In this document: piece by piece, positions 21,466 to 34,700 of the stretch
Layout: each line of letters opens with the position of its first letter
How positions within the stretch are numbered: the stretch's first letter is position 1
Assembly: GCF_000264905.1 (NCBI RefSeq)
Contig: NW_006763142.1
Span: 980,597-1,044,596, forward strand
Origin: Stereum hirsutum FP-91666 SS1
Taxonomy: Eukaryota; Basidiomycota; Agaricomycetes; Russulales; Stereaceae
Length of the DNA: 64,000 nucleotides
Reading direction: 5' to 3'
The notes under the pieces: model-generated
Seen by the model: only the letters and a program-made list of their open reading frames with translations
The model's database searches: none
What the model was told of the DNA's origin: nothing
Position numbers and translations under genes: made by a program

Positions 21466-24340
21466 CTAACACAAACTCCACATATCCACACTAGCGATCC
21501 TAAACGCCCTCGAATCATCATCGTCGCTCCACGTCGCGCTCCACGTGCTCTGCTGCTCCGCGAAATCCGTCATGGCCGTGATGGACGAATCGTACCAGGG
21601 CTTGTCGCCCGTCGCGTCTGGGAACCAGCCCGTCGTGCCGCCGACGGCGAGGTCGAGGACGAGGTAGAAGTCTAGGTGAGGTGGGTGGGGGAGGGGAGGG
21701 AGAGAGGATATCAGCGTGTGTTCGTTCGGTGTTCGACGGAAGAAAAAGTGAAGTGGAAGGATGAAGCAAGTACGGCAGGATGAAGTGGAACGGCGAGACA
21801 AAGTACGGCAGGATGAAGTGGAACGGTGAGGCAAGTAGGCCAGGATATTATAACAGCAAGGAGCGAAGGAAGATGAAAGCGACTAGTTGAAAGGCGAACA
21901 CTCACTCTGATCAAACGGCGCCGCATTCGTCCCATTGCTCCAAATATCCTGCACCACGACCTCGATCCCGCTCGTCCCATTCGTCGCCGTCGTCGGGAAA
22001 TCGCCGCGTTCCCAGAACGATTTGCCGCCGCTGCCTGTCATCTATATATCCGCACACATAGTCAGCTTCTACTCCAACCAACTTATCGCCACCACTCGAA
22101 CTCGGAACACAACACGAAACGGAGAGGGACTCGGAACAGGAAGGAGGAGGATGGAGGAGGATAGGAGACTAGAAGGGAGGCTAGAAGGGAGGTAGAATGG
22201 GAAGACAAACCTTAAGCGCCAACATAGCAGTCAACCTCGAATCCACATAACTCTTAATAAAATTCTCCGTCCACTCGATCGTATACGTATGAAAGCCCTG
22301 ATCGTAGCTTGTCTGTTTCACGTTCTGCCACCCGTAGCTCTTCGCGAGCAGGTTCGAGAGCGGTCCGTAGGTGAGGATGGAGCGGACGTAGTTTGAGCCT
22401 TGGGCGGTGTAGGAGGGTCCGTTGCCGCGGGCTTGCATGATCTGTTGCACCACACCGGGGGGCGTCAGCATCTGTCAAAAAGGCGAGGGAAAGGCAAGGC
22501 AAGGAAAGGGAGGGAGGGAAGGAGGGAAGAAGGAGACTAACATCGATCTGCCCACTCAAATACCCATCCCCATAAACATTCTCAACCGGCAACATCGTAA
22601 TACTAGGCCACAACCAATCCCCCAACGGCAACTTCGCCTTCACCGTCACCTTCCCATACTTAATACTATAACTGCTTTTCGTGGTAATCCTCGCGCTCTG
22701 CACGGGCTGCACCACCGTGTCCGTCGACGAATCGGACGTGACGGAACAGGCGGTGGTGTTGTCCGTGGTACAGGCGTCGCCGAGATCGAAGGTGTAGCCG
22801 TCGAAGACGGAGTCGGAGCCGATGGAGTCCGAGGTGAGGGTTGGCATTATGTAGAGTTGGTTGTTTTTGAGGTAGAGGTTCGAGTCGGAGGCGGTCGCCA
22901 TTTGGAAGACTCCGTTCCTATACACGCACGGCTCGTCAGCATCAAGATACTTCCATGCGGACGGAGAGAGACATACCCGAATCCACCAAGCTCGACGTCC
23001 CTCGCCCACGTCCCTCCCGAGTCGACATCCAAACTCGAAAAGTCATCCGAAAAAACCGAACAAAGCTGACTATCCGGAATCATCTCCTCCCCAGCGGCAA
23101 CCCAGCCCCTCCAAATAATAACCCCACTGATCCCCAACCCCAGAATCAAACACAAAAGCACCGCCCACCAACTGAGCCGTCCCCTCGTATCCTTTTCTTT
23201 CAACCACGGCTTATCCTCCCTCGACAGTTTCTCGTCCAACAGCGTCGAGTTCATAGGCGCCTTAGGCTTCGCGAGCGCGAGGTTTGTCATCGACCCGCCG
23301 GCGGGCGAGCCGGGCAGAGCGGGATACGAGCCCATATACGCATGTTGGGGCGGGACCCAGCTCGACGGGCGAGAAGCGGGCGAGAGGAAAGGAGCACGGA
23401 AGGACGACGCGGCGGAGGACATGCGACCTGATTCGCCGGGCAGGCCCGTGGACGAACCATGTGGGGAACCATAACCACCGCCTCCACCGCCAGCCATGAA
23501 CGGAGCGTAAGGTCTCCCACCGAGATCGCGGTCGAAATCGACGTCGAAGGAGGAGGCGTCGCCTGACATTCTTCCGCCGGCGCTGTAGGGCGTGGCCATG
23601 GTCATCGAGCGCTGTTGCTGGTGCTGGCTCTGGCTCATGCTACCGACTGCTGCGCCGGCCGCAGCGTAGCCGCCGTGGGAAGAGTTGGAGGTCGAGTCCA
23701 TAGGACGTCTAGAGAGGGATTCGAGGGAAGAGCGGCGAGAGGGTCGAGCCGCGCCGGGCGGGAGGTCGCCGTTGGAGTACGGGAACGGATACGCACTGGG
23801 CGGCTGCTGGCCGCCGCTCGGGCCTCTCGCGCGCGGGGACTGGACCTCGACGATGCCGGAGTTGGGGGGATAGAGCGGGGCACCCTCGGCGGAGGACGGG
23901 GATTCGAAGGGGTTAGGGATGGCTGCGTTGGCGGAGCGGAGGGATTGGGTGGCGGAGGGCGGGAAGGTTGCGGTGTTGGGGGTTTCGGACTCGAGGGCGA
24001 CGGGGGCGTAGCGTGCGCCGGAGGAGCGACGGTAGTGGTGCTGCGAGCGAGGCGGACGGCCACCAGAGGTGCTCGGGTCGGCGGCACCAGGGACGGCGCC
24101 GGGGTTGTTGTTGCTGTTGTTGCCGATTTCGCGGTCGGATTCGGAGGTGGGGTCGGGAGAGGTTTCTTGGGACGACCACGAGCCGCGATCGCGAGAGGCG
24201 GCGAGGAAGTGCGGTTTGGGTGGGGAGAGGGGCGAGGAGGGACGGGAGCCGAGACGGGGAGAGACGTTGCCGTCTTCGTTGTCGCTGAAGCTCGAGCGGT
24301 GTGCCGCTTGGTTGTACCGTGGCCGCCGGTTGTAGGACAT
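21466..24340 (-). CDS. GH16 beta-glucan synthesis-associated protein (SKN1/KRE6 family), catalytic Glu replaced
   Basis: Type II membrane protein of the SKN1/KRE6 family, linked to beta-1,6-glucan assembly in the secretory pathway. Exons: 24340-22977, 22917-22542, 22441-22211, 22041-21906, 21671-21466; 2313 nt, 770 aa. The N-terminus is a Ser/Pro/Gly-rich cytosolic tail of about 370 residues. A single membrane helix follows (LSWWAVLLCLILGLGISGVI), then the lumenal GH16 domain: LPLGDWLWPSITMLPVENVY, GPSYTAQGSNYVRS, YDQGFHTYTIEW and FYLVLDLAVGGTTGWFPD. The site that is usually E-I-D-x-(x)-E reads GQID|IMQARGN, so both catalytic Glu are Gln. An alternative acceptor at 22471 would insert ten residues but keeps both Gln. 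The 234-nt intron 21905-21672 carries a minisatellite. Confidence 0.9.
21763..21846 (+). repeat. ~33-bp minisatellite inside a GH16 intron
   Basis: The unit CAAGTACGGCAGGATGAAGT + GGAACGGCGAGR occurs about 2.6 times in tandem, the last copy truncated. It lies inside the 234-nt intron between GH16 exons 4 and 5 and accounts for much of that intron's extra length. Confidence 0.75.
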
Positions 24341-27300
24341 CGTGGACGGGTGGAGGGTGAGAGGAGAGGGAAAGGGAGAGGAAGGAGGTCGAGGGCAGAG
24401 CAGGCGCAGATGAAGGAAGGTGGTGGGAACCGATAACACTTTATTTTCAGCCGCTTATCGACCTCTGCCGCCCTCTCCGGGGTCCTCCTCAGCTGCTTCC
24501 CTCCAGGCACGGCCCACTTCGTCTAGACTTTTTCGCTTCGCTACCCGCCGTCGAACATAAATTGCCTGACATCTCTGACAGCCACCATTGCGTCACACTC
24601 CCTCTCCACCGCCCGTCGCCCCAATCTAAAAAAATTAAAAAGGCGGACCTACCAGAACACCTTCATCTCCGTTGAACGCCACCCCAACACCCTCGCTCGC
24701 CACTCAACCTCACCGTCCTCCGTCCTCCGCAGCGCCGCCTCATCCTATTCTTAGCCCCCGACGAAACTAGCACCTACGATAAAGTACCGTACCCAACGCC
24801 ATTATAATTACACGCTGCGCGTCTGCGGCACCTCCCTCCCCGACCTTTTCTGATCCTCCCCGTCCCTCGCTCCCTCCGCGGTCCGTTCGTTCGTGTAGAT
24901 GTACTGCGCAGCTGCGGTCCTGTCAATGGCGCGAAATTCGAGTCGTCGGGATTTCTCGCACTATTGGTGCACTTCACGAATGCCCACTGTGCGATTTAAA
25001 CCATAGCCCCAACAATCAACAGTACAGTACAGTACAGTATCGTCGACCTCCCCCACCTTGCGCTTCCAATAAACCGTTCGTTCATTCGTACACCGTTCGC
25101 GCCACACCCCCGGTTTTCCTCCGTCCAAAGCACATCCTGGCACACCGCGGCATCCCCCCCACCGCGGCCGGCAACAGTTACAATACCACTCTTCTCGACC
25201 TCTCGACCTCTCAACCACGCAGACCCACCCGGAGCCGGAAACGCACCGGGAGGCGGGGTCGGGGACGGGCAGGGCGTGAGATGTAATTAGTGGGTAGCGA
25301 AATTACTGTAATTAGTGGTTAATGCTTTGCTCAAGCGACGACACGACGCAAGACAAGCGACGAGTATTGCATCCGTCGGGAGGGGGGATGATAGTGTCGG
25401 GATGGCCGCTGTACATGGGGCGGGGACGGGCAGAAGGTGGCGGGTGGCGGGGATGAGATAGAGATGGGCGGGGAGGATGACAGTGATGGGATGAGGATGG
25501 GGATGTCATGATGTCGAGGAGGAGCAGGAGGATCCAAGGAGGATCGTGATAGAGAGGGTAATAGTGGTTCGGTTTCAATTGATTTATTGCTTTGTCGCGC
25601 ATGCTCCTTCGAGCGGGTGTCTATGGACAGTATGGACGGTTCGGGAAATTACTGAACATAACTCAATCGACGCTCAGTTCAACAAAACGTCTATAAAACA
25701 AGCCGACCGCGACGGCGAACCACAAAGACAAAGACAAGAACTGCTCAGGAACATTTCGACCCAACAGACCCCGTCGACGTCATGATCAGCCTGAGCCAGC
25801 ACCGTCACACCCCTCCCTTCCTTCCTCCCTCCCTCTCTTCCTCCCTCCTTCCCTCCCTCCCTCCGAAATTCCAATACCACCACGCTAACACACTCGTCAT
25901 CGTCCTCAAGCTCAACCTCGCAATTGTACGATTACGATTACGATTACGATTTGTTCGCCCTGTCTCACCCGTCGTCACGGTGCAGCATGCAGACTAGAGG
26001 AAAGACTTCGCAAGTCGAGAAGAGAGAGTCGAGAAGAGAGAAGATTAAGGCCCAGGGGCGGAGCTAGCTCGAGGGCGGGGGTGAGGGGAAAGGTTGAACT
26101 TGATAAGTGTAGTACGTATACGTTGATCATAGGGGCAGGGCAAAACTTTGAACGGTCGCACGACATCGATACGGAGGGCACGAACTATGACGACGAAGAG
26201 TCTTTATGAATCATGGCCGACGTACCCATGTAGGCTGTGTATGTTGCGATTCTGAATCTAGTACGGAAAGCTACATCCCGCCGACGCTGCCAGTGTTAGG
26301 AAAATCAAGCGCAAAAAAAAAGAAACAGAGACGTACCTCCGATGCCACAACAACAACACCTCTCCCCTCTCCCAAACAAAGAACACCCACACTGAACACC
26401 ACCAGTCCGTGAAAAGTTGCTCCCCGTCCCTGTTCGAATTCATGAGCATGCATCGTCTTCTTCAGGCTTTCATGCTTTCTGATATCCGGCCGCACTGCAC
26501 CGCTTTCACTTAGCTATAACGACCATAAGCACAAGCAGCATAACAGTACTAGTTGTACCTGTACCTACCGCCGGCCTCTGCCTCCCTCCCGACATCTCTT
26601 CTCCGTCCCTCGAGCTCCGTCCCTCCCAACGTCCTCGCCTTCTCGGAATCTCGGAACAAGGATGATCAACACGGCAGTGCCAGCAAACCCGCGAACCGGA
26701 AGCAACACAACACAACAGCGCAGAAGTCCCGTCACGTCCAAGTGGAGCAACCACACTGGCATTCACTAGTAAGTACCAGTACCAGCGTCGAGACGTCGAT
26801 GCGCGGTACCGAGAAAAAGGAAAACCATACATACATAAAGGCTCGTCGGCGTCGGGATGTTGTGTCAGTCCAATCCAAGTTACGCCAGAGTTATTCCCGG
26901 GCCATGCATATGGAAATGTGCGTGTACACTAGTACTGGCATAGGGACCAATCTAAATCGACGAAGATGACAGTTCCATCGTAACCCGGCCAGTGTCCATC
27001 GGGATGATGGAGTGACGATTATGCGGGAGGATGAGAGGCGGACGGACGGAGAGCTTGAGGAAGGGGGAGAGGGTGAGGGTGATGGATAGTTCGACGGGCG
27101 GGTGGTCGAACGGATAGTCGGATAGATAAATGAGCGGATAGATGAATGAGTGGACAGACGATGACGAGAACGAGGACGAGGACATGGTTGCCTCTTCGGC
27201 CCAGTTATGGTAGTTCAAACGAGTTCAGTCGCCCAGTAGTCCAAGTAGCCAATGATCTAGTCCTGGCCTAGTCTCCAAATCGTTCAAGACAAGTAGTCGA

Positions 27301-30300
27301 GTAGTAGATTCGAACGAACGAATAGTGAGCCTGAGGACTCGGATGGGACTTGCCAGACAAAGAGAAGAAACGTACGGTACTCAGGGTACATGATGACGAT
27401 GCTTGTTATTGAGAGCGAACGGTCGAGAACGGGCTGATGGTTCCTTCGCGAGTTACTTGTGTAGCGTCCTTTCGCTGCGTAGAGGTCTCATCAGAAACCC
27501 AACTCCAAAGCCCAACTTGACGAAATACTCTTAGTTAGAACGAGATTGTCTCCCCCGAGTCGACTCGGAAGAGAATGAGCACATCTAGAGTCCTAGACCA
27601 GCTTTAAATTAGCGATAGAATAATCAAAAACGAGCAAGGAAGGTCCCCAAGTGCAGTAGCAGAGCTCCCATGGACAGTGCCGGCGACCATTCTTGATCGA
27701 GAGACCGTCCGTCTCCCATCTGTGTAGAGTACACTCGCATCTTCGAATTCCCTCTCACCCGCATCTGCATCTGCAATCCGAATCTGTGCCAGCGTCAAAT
27801 CTGCATCTGCATCAACAGCAACGGATCTCGAGTCTTCCGGTCCAGATTCCAGAACATCATGCTCGACATCATATGCATGTAGCGTACAACATCAGAATCC
27901 CAGGGACGAACGCGAGCGCCAAGAGTGTAGAGTCGAAGAGTGAAGAGTGAAGGGTGAAGTGTGAAGCGTGAAGCGTGGGGACCGTCGTGATGGCCTTCCA
28001 CGTTCAACAACCACCACCGCGTCGGTATGAATGGTGAACTGAGATATGAGGTTTCCTGTACCCGTTCAGCTCGAGCCCTCCCACTGCCAGAGCCTGAGGT
28101 GCGTAAGTTAGATCCGAGCTGACCGACCTTTGATGCATTGAAACCTCGAGTTCGGCCAGGTTAGGTTTCGAATTATAGAAACAGTTGAAACCTGCACGGC
28201 GGCATCTGAATCTGATTGTCGTGAAGGCCGGTATACAGTAGTAGTAGACCCCCGAGCACCAGCAAAAAAAAACACCATGATCAAGAATCAACATTTCAGC
28301 CCAAAGTCCCCACAAGAAAGTACTCACAAAACAAGAAACAAGAACAAAATCACACCACCTGGCACACGCCCGTATTCTTCCCTTCAAGTTCCCAGGCTAC
28401 CTCATCCCATCCCAAACGATGACGCGATGACGTATATGGCTTCAATACTACCGAATGAATGCTTTAGCTTACGAGGGTGATAGCCTTGTATGGCTCGTAA
28501 GTTACGCCGCGGTCTCCTTTGGAACTGAAACGTTGTGTTTCTCATGCAGGTCGCCCGGTCATGGGATGTGGATGTGGGTGTGGACGCTCGCACATGGGGT
28601 TACCTCAACATCCTATTACCAGCATGTACCAGCATACACTTACACGCTGGTTAATCGTCAAAGCGACAAAGCGTCAAGGCCAACGCGTGAATCTATTCGG
28701 ATCGTCATCGCACAGACAGGTGACCCTCGAAACTTCCGACTTCGTCAATTTCCTCCGGGACATTGCAGCGATGACGGCTGCGATGAAATCATGTCGACAG
28801 TTACAGGATTGCAGTGAAGTAAGGACTCGGGGGACTCGGGAAGATTGGGGGAGGTTGGAGCGATGGAAAACACGCACAGGATGGGTGCCAGTGGGTGGCG
28901 TGTTTCGGAGGCTTCCCCTTGAAGACGAGGAGGCGGTTCGAACGACTCGGAGATGTGGTGAACGAGGAGAGAGTTCTGCTTCGATAATATTAATGTTGGG
29001 GGTTGGGATGGCCGGGGTCTACAATTGAATGAACAAGTCAAAAAAGGAATCCTAGCTTGCGGAGGAAGATTCGCAAAGATTGGAGTAGTGGAAAACACGC
29101 ACAGGATGGGTGGGTCGGTGGCGCGTTCGGAGGCTTTTCGCGACATAGTAAATAGAAAAAAGACGAGGAGACATATCGAACGATTTGTAGCTGTGAGGAG
29201 TTCGAATGATGAGGATGTGGGGAGAGTTCTGCTCTGATGATGGGACAAACTTCTGCTCCGATGATGGGATGGAGATGGGGATAAGGATGAGGATGACCGG
29301 GGTCTGCCACGATAAACAAGTCGAGAAAATAATCCTAAACTTCGAAAGGCCTTCGACTCCAAACTCGGAGCCCTTTGGAGACAAGCGGGAGTACATAGGA
29401 TACTGACCACATTTCTGATGTGTGATGTTTGTTTGATGGGCCGAGTACATAGGCATGTACTTTGACACGACAAGACCTTCAAAAGACGTTCACTGTGCAT
29501 GATCGCCTGTACTGATAGTATGGTTCGGTCACAGCGGCAGCGACAGTGATAGCGGTAATATAATGAACTCGATCATGGGCGAAGAAGGTGCACGACAAGG
29601 TCAATACCTATACCTATCCCAAAGTTAAAGGCGAAGCCGTGGCCCGAAGAACAAAAATGAAGAAGGAGTAGCCGACTGCCTGCCATCGTACGAGTCGCAG
29701 TCAAAGTCAAAGGTGATAACGGCAAAGGCGACGAGTCCGATTTGACGTGCGTTCTATGCGAGCCATCTAACCTGACAGTATGATAGACACCGAACGCTAG
29801 ACGTGTACACTGATACGCCGGCCACCTATAACAGGCAGAAACCTGAGTGATTCACTTTGGCAGGTTTGGCAGCGCTTAGACTAGGGCGGACCGTGCATAC
29901 CTACCGCCTGAGATAGTGACAAGAGACCGCCTGCGTACGACCGATTACCGATTGCTTGTGAACAGACGTTCGATGTCGGAAGTTCGACACTAGTACGAGC
30001 ACTGCAGTAGATAGATGCGGCTCTGAAGCAATCGACCCCAATGTAGCCAGACTTGGATCGTGCACCCTATCGTGAAGAGCTCAATAGCCTGAGGGTATGA
30101 TAGCCAACGCTAAGAGAGAGAGACCCGAAAACAGGTCTACCTCTCTATCTCTAGCGCTTTCATATCGATGTGCCATGTAGGAAGTAGCGCGATCACCGTT
30201 AACGCGTTCGGATGTTCGACCTTGAATGTTCCCCAATCTGTCGCTGTCGTAGCGAGTAGCGATACGACTAGGACTGATGATAGAGATGGCCGAGGAAACG

Positions 30301-31756
30301 AGCTTGAGGCGCGCCAGCGATGAATGGAATGGACGCGTTCAAGTTTACCGGATAGCAGATACACCAGATAGCGGAGAGCAGATAACACTGCTACTTGATA
30401 CATGATACTTACTCACTTACATGGGGATTACGGATTGCGGATTGCGGGTGGTGAGCGGTTTGATGGGCTGTGTAACTGGAGAGACAAGTGAGAGGTATAT
30501 AAATAAGTTGCGAGATAGAAGAGAAGGAAGAATGGAGGGTTCGGATGGAGGATGGAGGATCACGGAAGATGGAGAGGTGATATACTTATGTAGCACGCGA
30601 CTCGGACAGATGCTTGAAGGAATTGTGCGATCAATCCATCATTAATTTTTTGGTGGATAAAGATTCTGATTCTGGGTACGTTGCTGAATTCGTGTTCCGG
30701 TGGGAGAGACTCAGATAGTGGTGTTAGGAAAGGGTATGAGGCCTACGAAGCGTGAAAGTTGGAGAGATGCAAAGCCTGTACGGTTCAAGACCTTCGGGAA
30801 AGGATTCTTGATGATGTTTTGTCATGACGAGTACATACACAAAGGAGAAGAAGGGGCGGTGATTGTGAGAACCGAACTTGGTGAGATGGAGAGGGGACAG
30901 AAATACTTATCGACAGAGACTGTAAATAGGTATGGCCATGGGGAAGAGCGAGACGCCACATTACCTTTCGCGTTCGTTCTTTCTTGGGACCGTGGCGTCG
31001 AGATGTATGACCGTGGTGAATTGATCGTTCCCGACCGGTAGTCGGTGATTTCAGAAGTTGTATACATCGCTATGGCGGACAAGCACTACGACGGACATGG
31101 AAGCTTCGTAGACGAGAGCAGTCGAGACTTTCTTGATAAATTCGCCGTGGACGGTCGGGAGAGTTCGGAAGATTCGCGTAGAAAGTACTGTAAGAGCGCC
31201 CAAGGACGCCTCGAGTCTCGCTGGAGGTGTGAGTGGATGGAGGCGGCGTGTGGGGATAATTGAATTGGGAATGCTGACTTGCGATTCGTGCGTGGGTGAC
31301 GGCAGCGATTGGAGGGGAAGAAAGAATATCGCGGGAAAGGGTCGCTGTCTCGAGCAGGGCTGGGTGTGGCAGAGTGCGGACGAGGGAACCGCCGGCGCAG
31401 CGAGCGAGGACCCCGGGGAGCGCGTATGATCGGGTGAGGTAAGGAAGCGAATTGACGGCTTATCTTCGCTGAGTGGTGCGCAGATCTCTCCAAGCTTTCG
31501 CGTCCACCTCTCGTTTCTCTGCTCGTTTTTTCAGGCTAAGGTTTATTGGGTTGACAGACGTCGCTTTCCCACCAGTCGCTCCTTCCTTCCATCCTCCTTC
31601 CCTCTCGAATCACAACCGTCCTCGCCGTCGTCGACTATCATCGACAGAACAAGAGGCATACCTATACCCGCCCTCTTCTCTCCCTCCCTCCACCACAAGG
31701 CGTATATTCCCACAACAATCTCCTCGTACCCCGCTCCCTCTCCCCAGTAGCGAGCA
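24341..31756. other. 7.4-kb gene-poor region between divergent GH16 and GT2 genes
   Basis: I looked for conserved protein segments on both strands and found none. ORFs are short, low-complexity and lack family motifs. The region holds purine/pyrimidine-rich tracts (25830-25865, 27030-27080), short tandem repeats such as ACGATT at 25927-25950, and a ~250-bp tandem duplication (28836-29345). It separates the start of the GH16 gene (minus) from that of the GT2 gene (plus), so it may hold long promoters or non-coding transcripts. This cannot be decided from sequence alone. Confidence 0.5.
28836..29345 (+). repeat. Diverged tandem duplication, units of ~230-280 bp
   Basis: Unit 1 (28836-29060) and unit 2 (29064-29345) share, in order, GAAAACACGCACAGGATGGG, GGCGYGTTYCGGAGGCTT, AGACGAGGAG, GAGAGTTCTGCT, GATGRCCGGGGTCTRC, AACAAGTC and AATCCTA. 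Each copy has its own small insertions. No common reading frame runs through both, so it is probably not protein-coding. Confidence 0.7.
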
Positions 31757-34700
31757 ATGGATTACGACAGATACGACGCCCTCCTCCACTACATCTTCAA
31801 GCAGACCCAGGGCGATGCCTGGTTCCGTCCAGATGCGAACGACGCCATCGCCGCCGGTGTCGCCATCAAGGACGACTCCACAGAACCCGCAGAGTACAGG
31901 ATCTTCCCATATGAAGATATCCGCCTCGAGCCCTTCGAGGTCGCCGTGCGCGCCATGAACCTCGTCGTCGCCGTCAAGGTTCGCAGTGCGGTCGCCCATG
32001 CCGCTGTCGGCGAGGTGTGAGTGCCTCTTCCTCCTTGCCTGTTCTATTTTCGTCTCTCCTCCATCCCTCCCTCTCTGCATCTGCTCCTCTCCTGCGTGGT
32101 CTTCTGCTGGAAAACAGTCGAGGCTGTACAACGAACGTCCTGCTGCGGTTCAGGTCCTCGCCACTTCCCCGTTTTCAGCGGCCGGATCGTCCGTCCGCAA
32201 GGGGATGTCTGCATTCCTCCATCCCACGACCCGTATCCAGGCAACCCTTACCTCCTCCCGCCCCTCCTATCCTTCATTTCTTTCGTCTTTTTCTCTCGTT
32301 CCTCTCGCTTTTCCACCTCTCCCTAGTTCCTTATCACCGTCCGTCGGTGGCGAGGCAATGGATTCCGCGGTCATAGCGAATACCCGTGCGAATCGCGGCC
32401 TTTCCGGTATTCGAATTCCCATTTCCAATCATTTCAGCCATTGTCGCTCGCTCGATCGACAGAATGACCTCATCGTTCTTTCGCGTCTTCGCATCCCCGA
32501 GCGCGCGCGCCAACGTCAGGGCGTCGGCGTCGGCTCGCGTTCGTTCCTACCACGTGTTTTGTTGGGCCGGTCGTGGGCTCGACCCGCTCGACTTGGTCGT
32601 TTTTTCTTCCATCTTGAGCGCAATTTGCAATTTCGTTCCTGCGCCGCAGAAAGACCGTCGTGGAGCGGTTGTCAGGGTGGTGTTAGTTTTTTTGAATTGC
32701 TGGTGTTATTTTTGGGCTTTTTGAATCGGGTTTCGAGGATGTGAGGGGTGATGGAGACCTTGATGTCGGTCGGAGGAGCAAAATCCCTTTGATGTGGTCT
32801 AGTACGGCCTAGGGAGATAGCGAATGCGCCCCCGCCGAGGATCCGAGCTGTCTACGCTCTTCGCTTCTTTATTCGCGTTGAATTGTACTTGCACGTTACT
32901 GACCTTTTCGTCGCAATAGTGGCCATGACGAGAAGAGCGTGTACGTCGATGCGAACACCCGCATCCAAATCGTCGACACGATGATGATGCTCCCTCACGC
33001 CGACCGCGAACAACACGCCGCCTTCATCGTAAGTCCAGTTCGGTAGAAATTAAAAACACTACAACCAACTCAAAATTCCCAAACAGCGAGACGAGCGCGT
33101 CCTCGTCGTCTGGTCCGACTCCCTCGAAGCCATCATCCCAACATGTTCCGACTTCGAAGAACGCCTCATCAAACTCCTCTGGCGCGGTCGTCCCGGCCCA
33201 GGCTCACACATGTCCTCCACCTCGCACGCCAACTCCTTCGCGGCCGACTCCGCCTCCGCGACGCACTCCCTCGTCGGGATCACCTCCCGGTCGTCCCACG
33301 CCGGCGGACGGCCGTCCGGTCTCGGTGGGGATTCCGAGAAGAATGGGTATATGGGCGAGGTGACGAAGAGGACGGTGACGAAGAGGAGGTGGTATGGGAA
33401 GAAGTATACGATTGAGGTTACGGAGATTGATGGAGTTGATGTGGAGAGCTTGGGTCCGGAGAAGAGGCCGGCGTTGCTTTATGCCCCGGTTTATAATGGG
33501 CTGGCGATGGGTCTTGCTATGGGTGTGTATCTTTTCGGCCTGCATCGGTGGAAGTGGTGGGGTACTGATGTGGTTTTTGGTGCATTTTTAAGTGTTCATT
33601 GGGAACGGGATCAAGACGTTGTTGGTTGAGTTTAGGCAAGATAACGGATTCATTCGTTTCGCGCTGGTTGCGGTGATGCCCCTCCTGCTCTGTGTATCAC
33701 TCGTGAGTTTATCCCTCTCTTCGCTCGCCTAAAAAATCGAGAATAGTTACTGACGATGACGATTCTCCACATCAGTTTTTCACGCTGCAGATCATTCAAA
33801 ACATCGCCATGGTCGTCGGTCCTGTCGTAAGTCCCTCCTCTCCCTCCCTCACGCGTCCCTTCCCGTCCTCACAGCGTGATATTCGACGTCAAACAGGCTC
33901 AGTACCACGAAAACACAAAGTATTACTCCGCCGTCAAGCCTCGGCCGAACAAAGAGGTCGACAACAACCTCCCGCATATTTCGATTCAGATGCCCGTGTA
34001 CAAGGAGTCGCTCGAGGCCGTGCTCGCGCCGTCGATTGCTTCGCTTAAGAAGGCGATGCAGACTTATGCGAGGCAGGGCGGGACGTCGACTATTTTCATT
34101 AATGATGACGGTATGCAGGTATGTTCCAGCTCTCTTCTTCTGCCGTCGGAGTGAGTGAATGGACCCTAGCTGACGGTATTCGTGTGCATAGCTCCTCACC
34201 GAGAAAGAACGCGCGGCTCGTCTCGCGTTCTACGACACGCACGGGATCGGCTGGGTCGCTCGTCCAGGACACGGTTCAGGCGGCGAAGAAGGCGGCGCGC
34301 CTTTCCTCCGTGCCGGTCGTTTCAAAAAAGCATCCAACATGAACTACGGTCTCGCTCTCTCCCGAAAGGCCGAACGTCACCTCGTCGCGCTCCAAGAAAA
34401 AGAACGTCTCGAGGGCTCTAGGAACTCGACGATCGAGGGCGGATATCCGTCGTCTGAATACGGCGTGGGGGAGCTGCCGGGCGATATTGAGGAGAGGGCG
34501 CTGCAGATGGCGGTGGAGCAGGTTTATGAGGAGAGTGGGAGGAGGCATAAGCCGTGGGCGAAGGGCGGGAAGGCGTGTAGGATTGGAGAGATTATATTGA
34601 TTGTGGATTCGGATACGATTGTGCCCGAGGATTGCTTTAGGGATGCGGCGAGGGAGATGGCGGAGTGTCCGACTGTGGGGGTTATTCAGCATGAGTCTGG

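Noticed and set aside
20355..21680. Long overlapping ORFs on both strands (e.g. 20824-21465 minus, 21106-21675 plus)
   Set aside because: The translations are Arg/Ser/Leu-rich and repetitive, overlap each other on opposite strands and follow GA/CGA-rich DNA. None has a conserved motif.
22422..24510. Large plus- and minus-strand ORFs overlapping the GH16 gene (e.g. 23615-24436 plus, 23635-24510 minus)
   Set aside because: They are shadows of the GC-rich, Ser/Pro-rich N-terminal exon of the GH16 protein.
28745..29500. 251-codon minus ORF in the gene desert
   Set aside because: It runs through both units of a tandem duplication, has no motif, and the two units do not keep a shared frame elsewhere.
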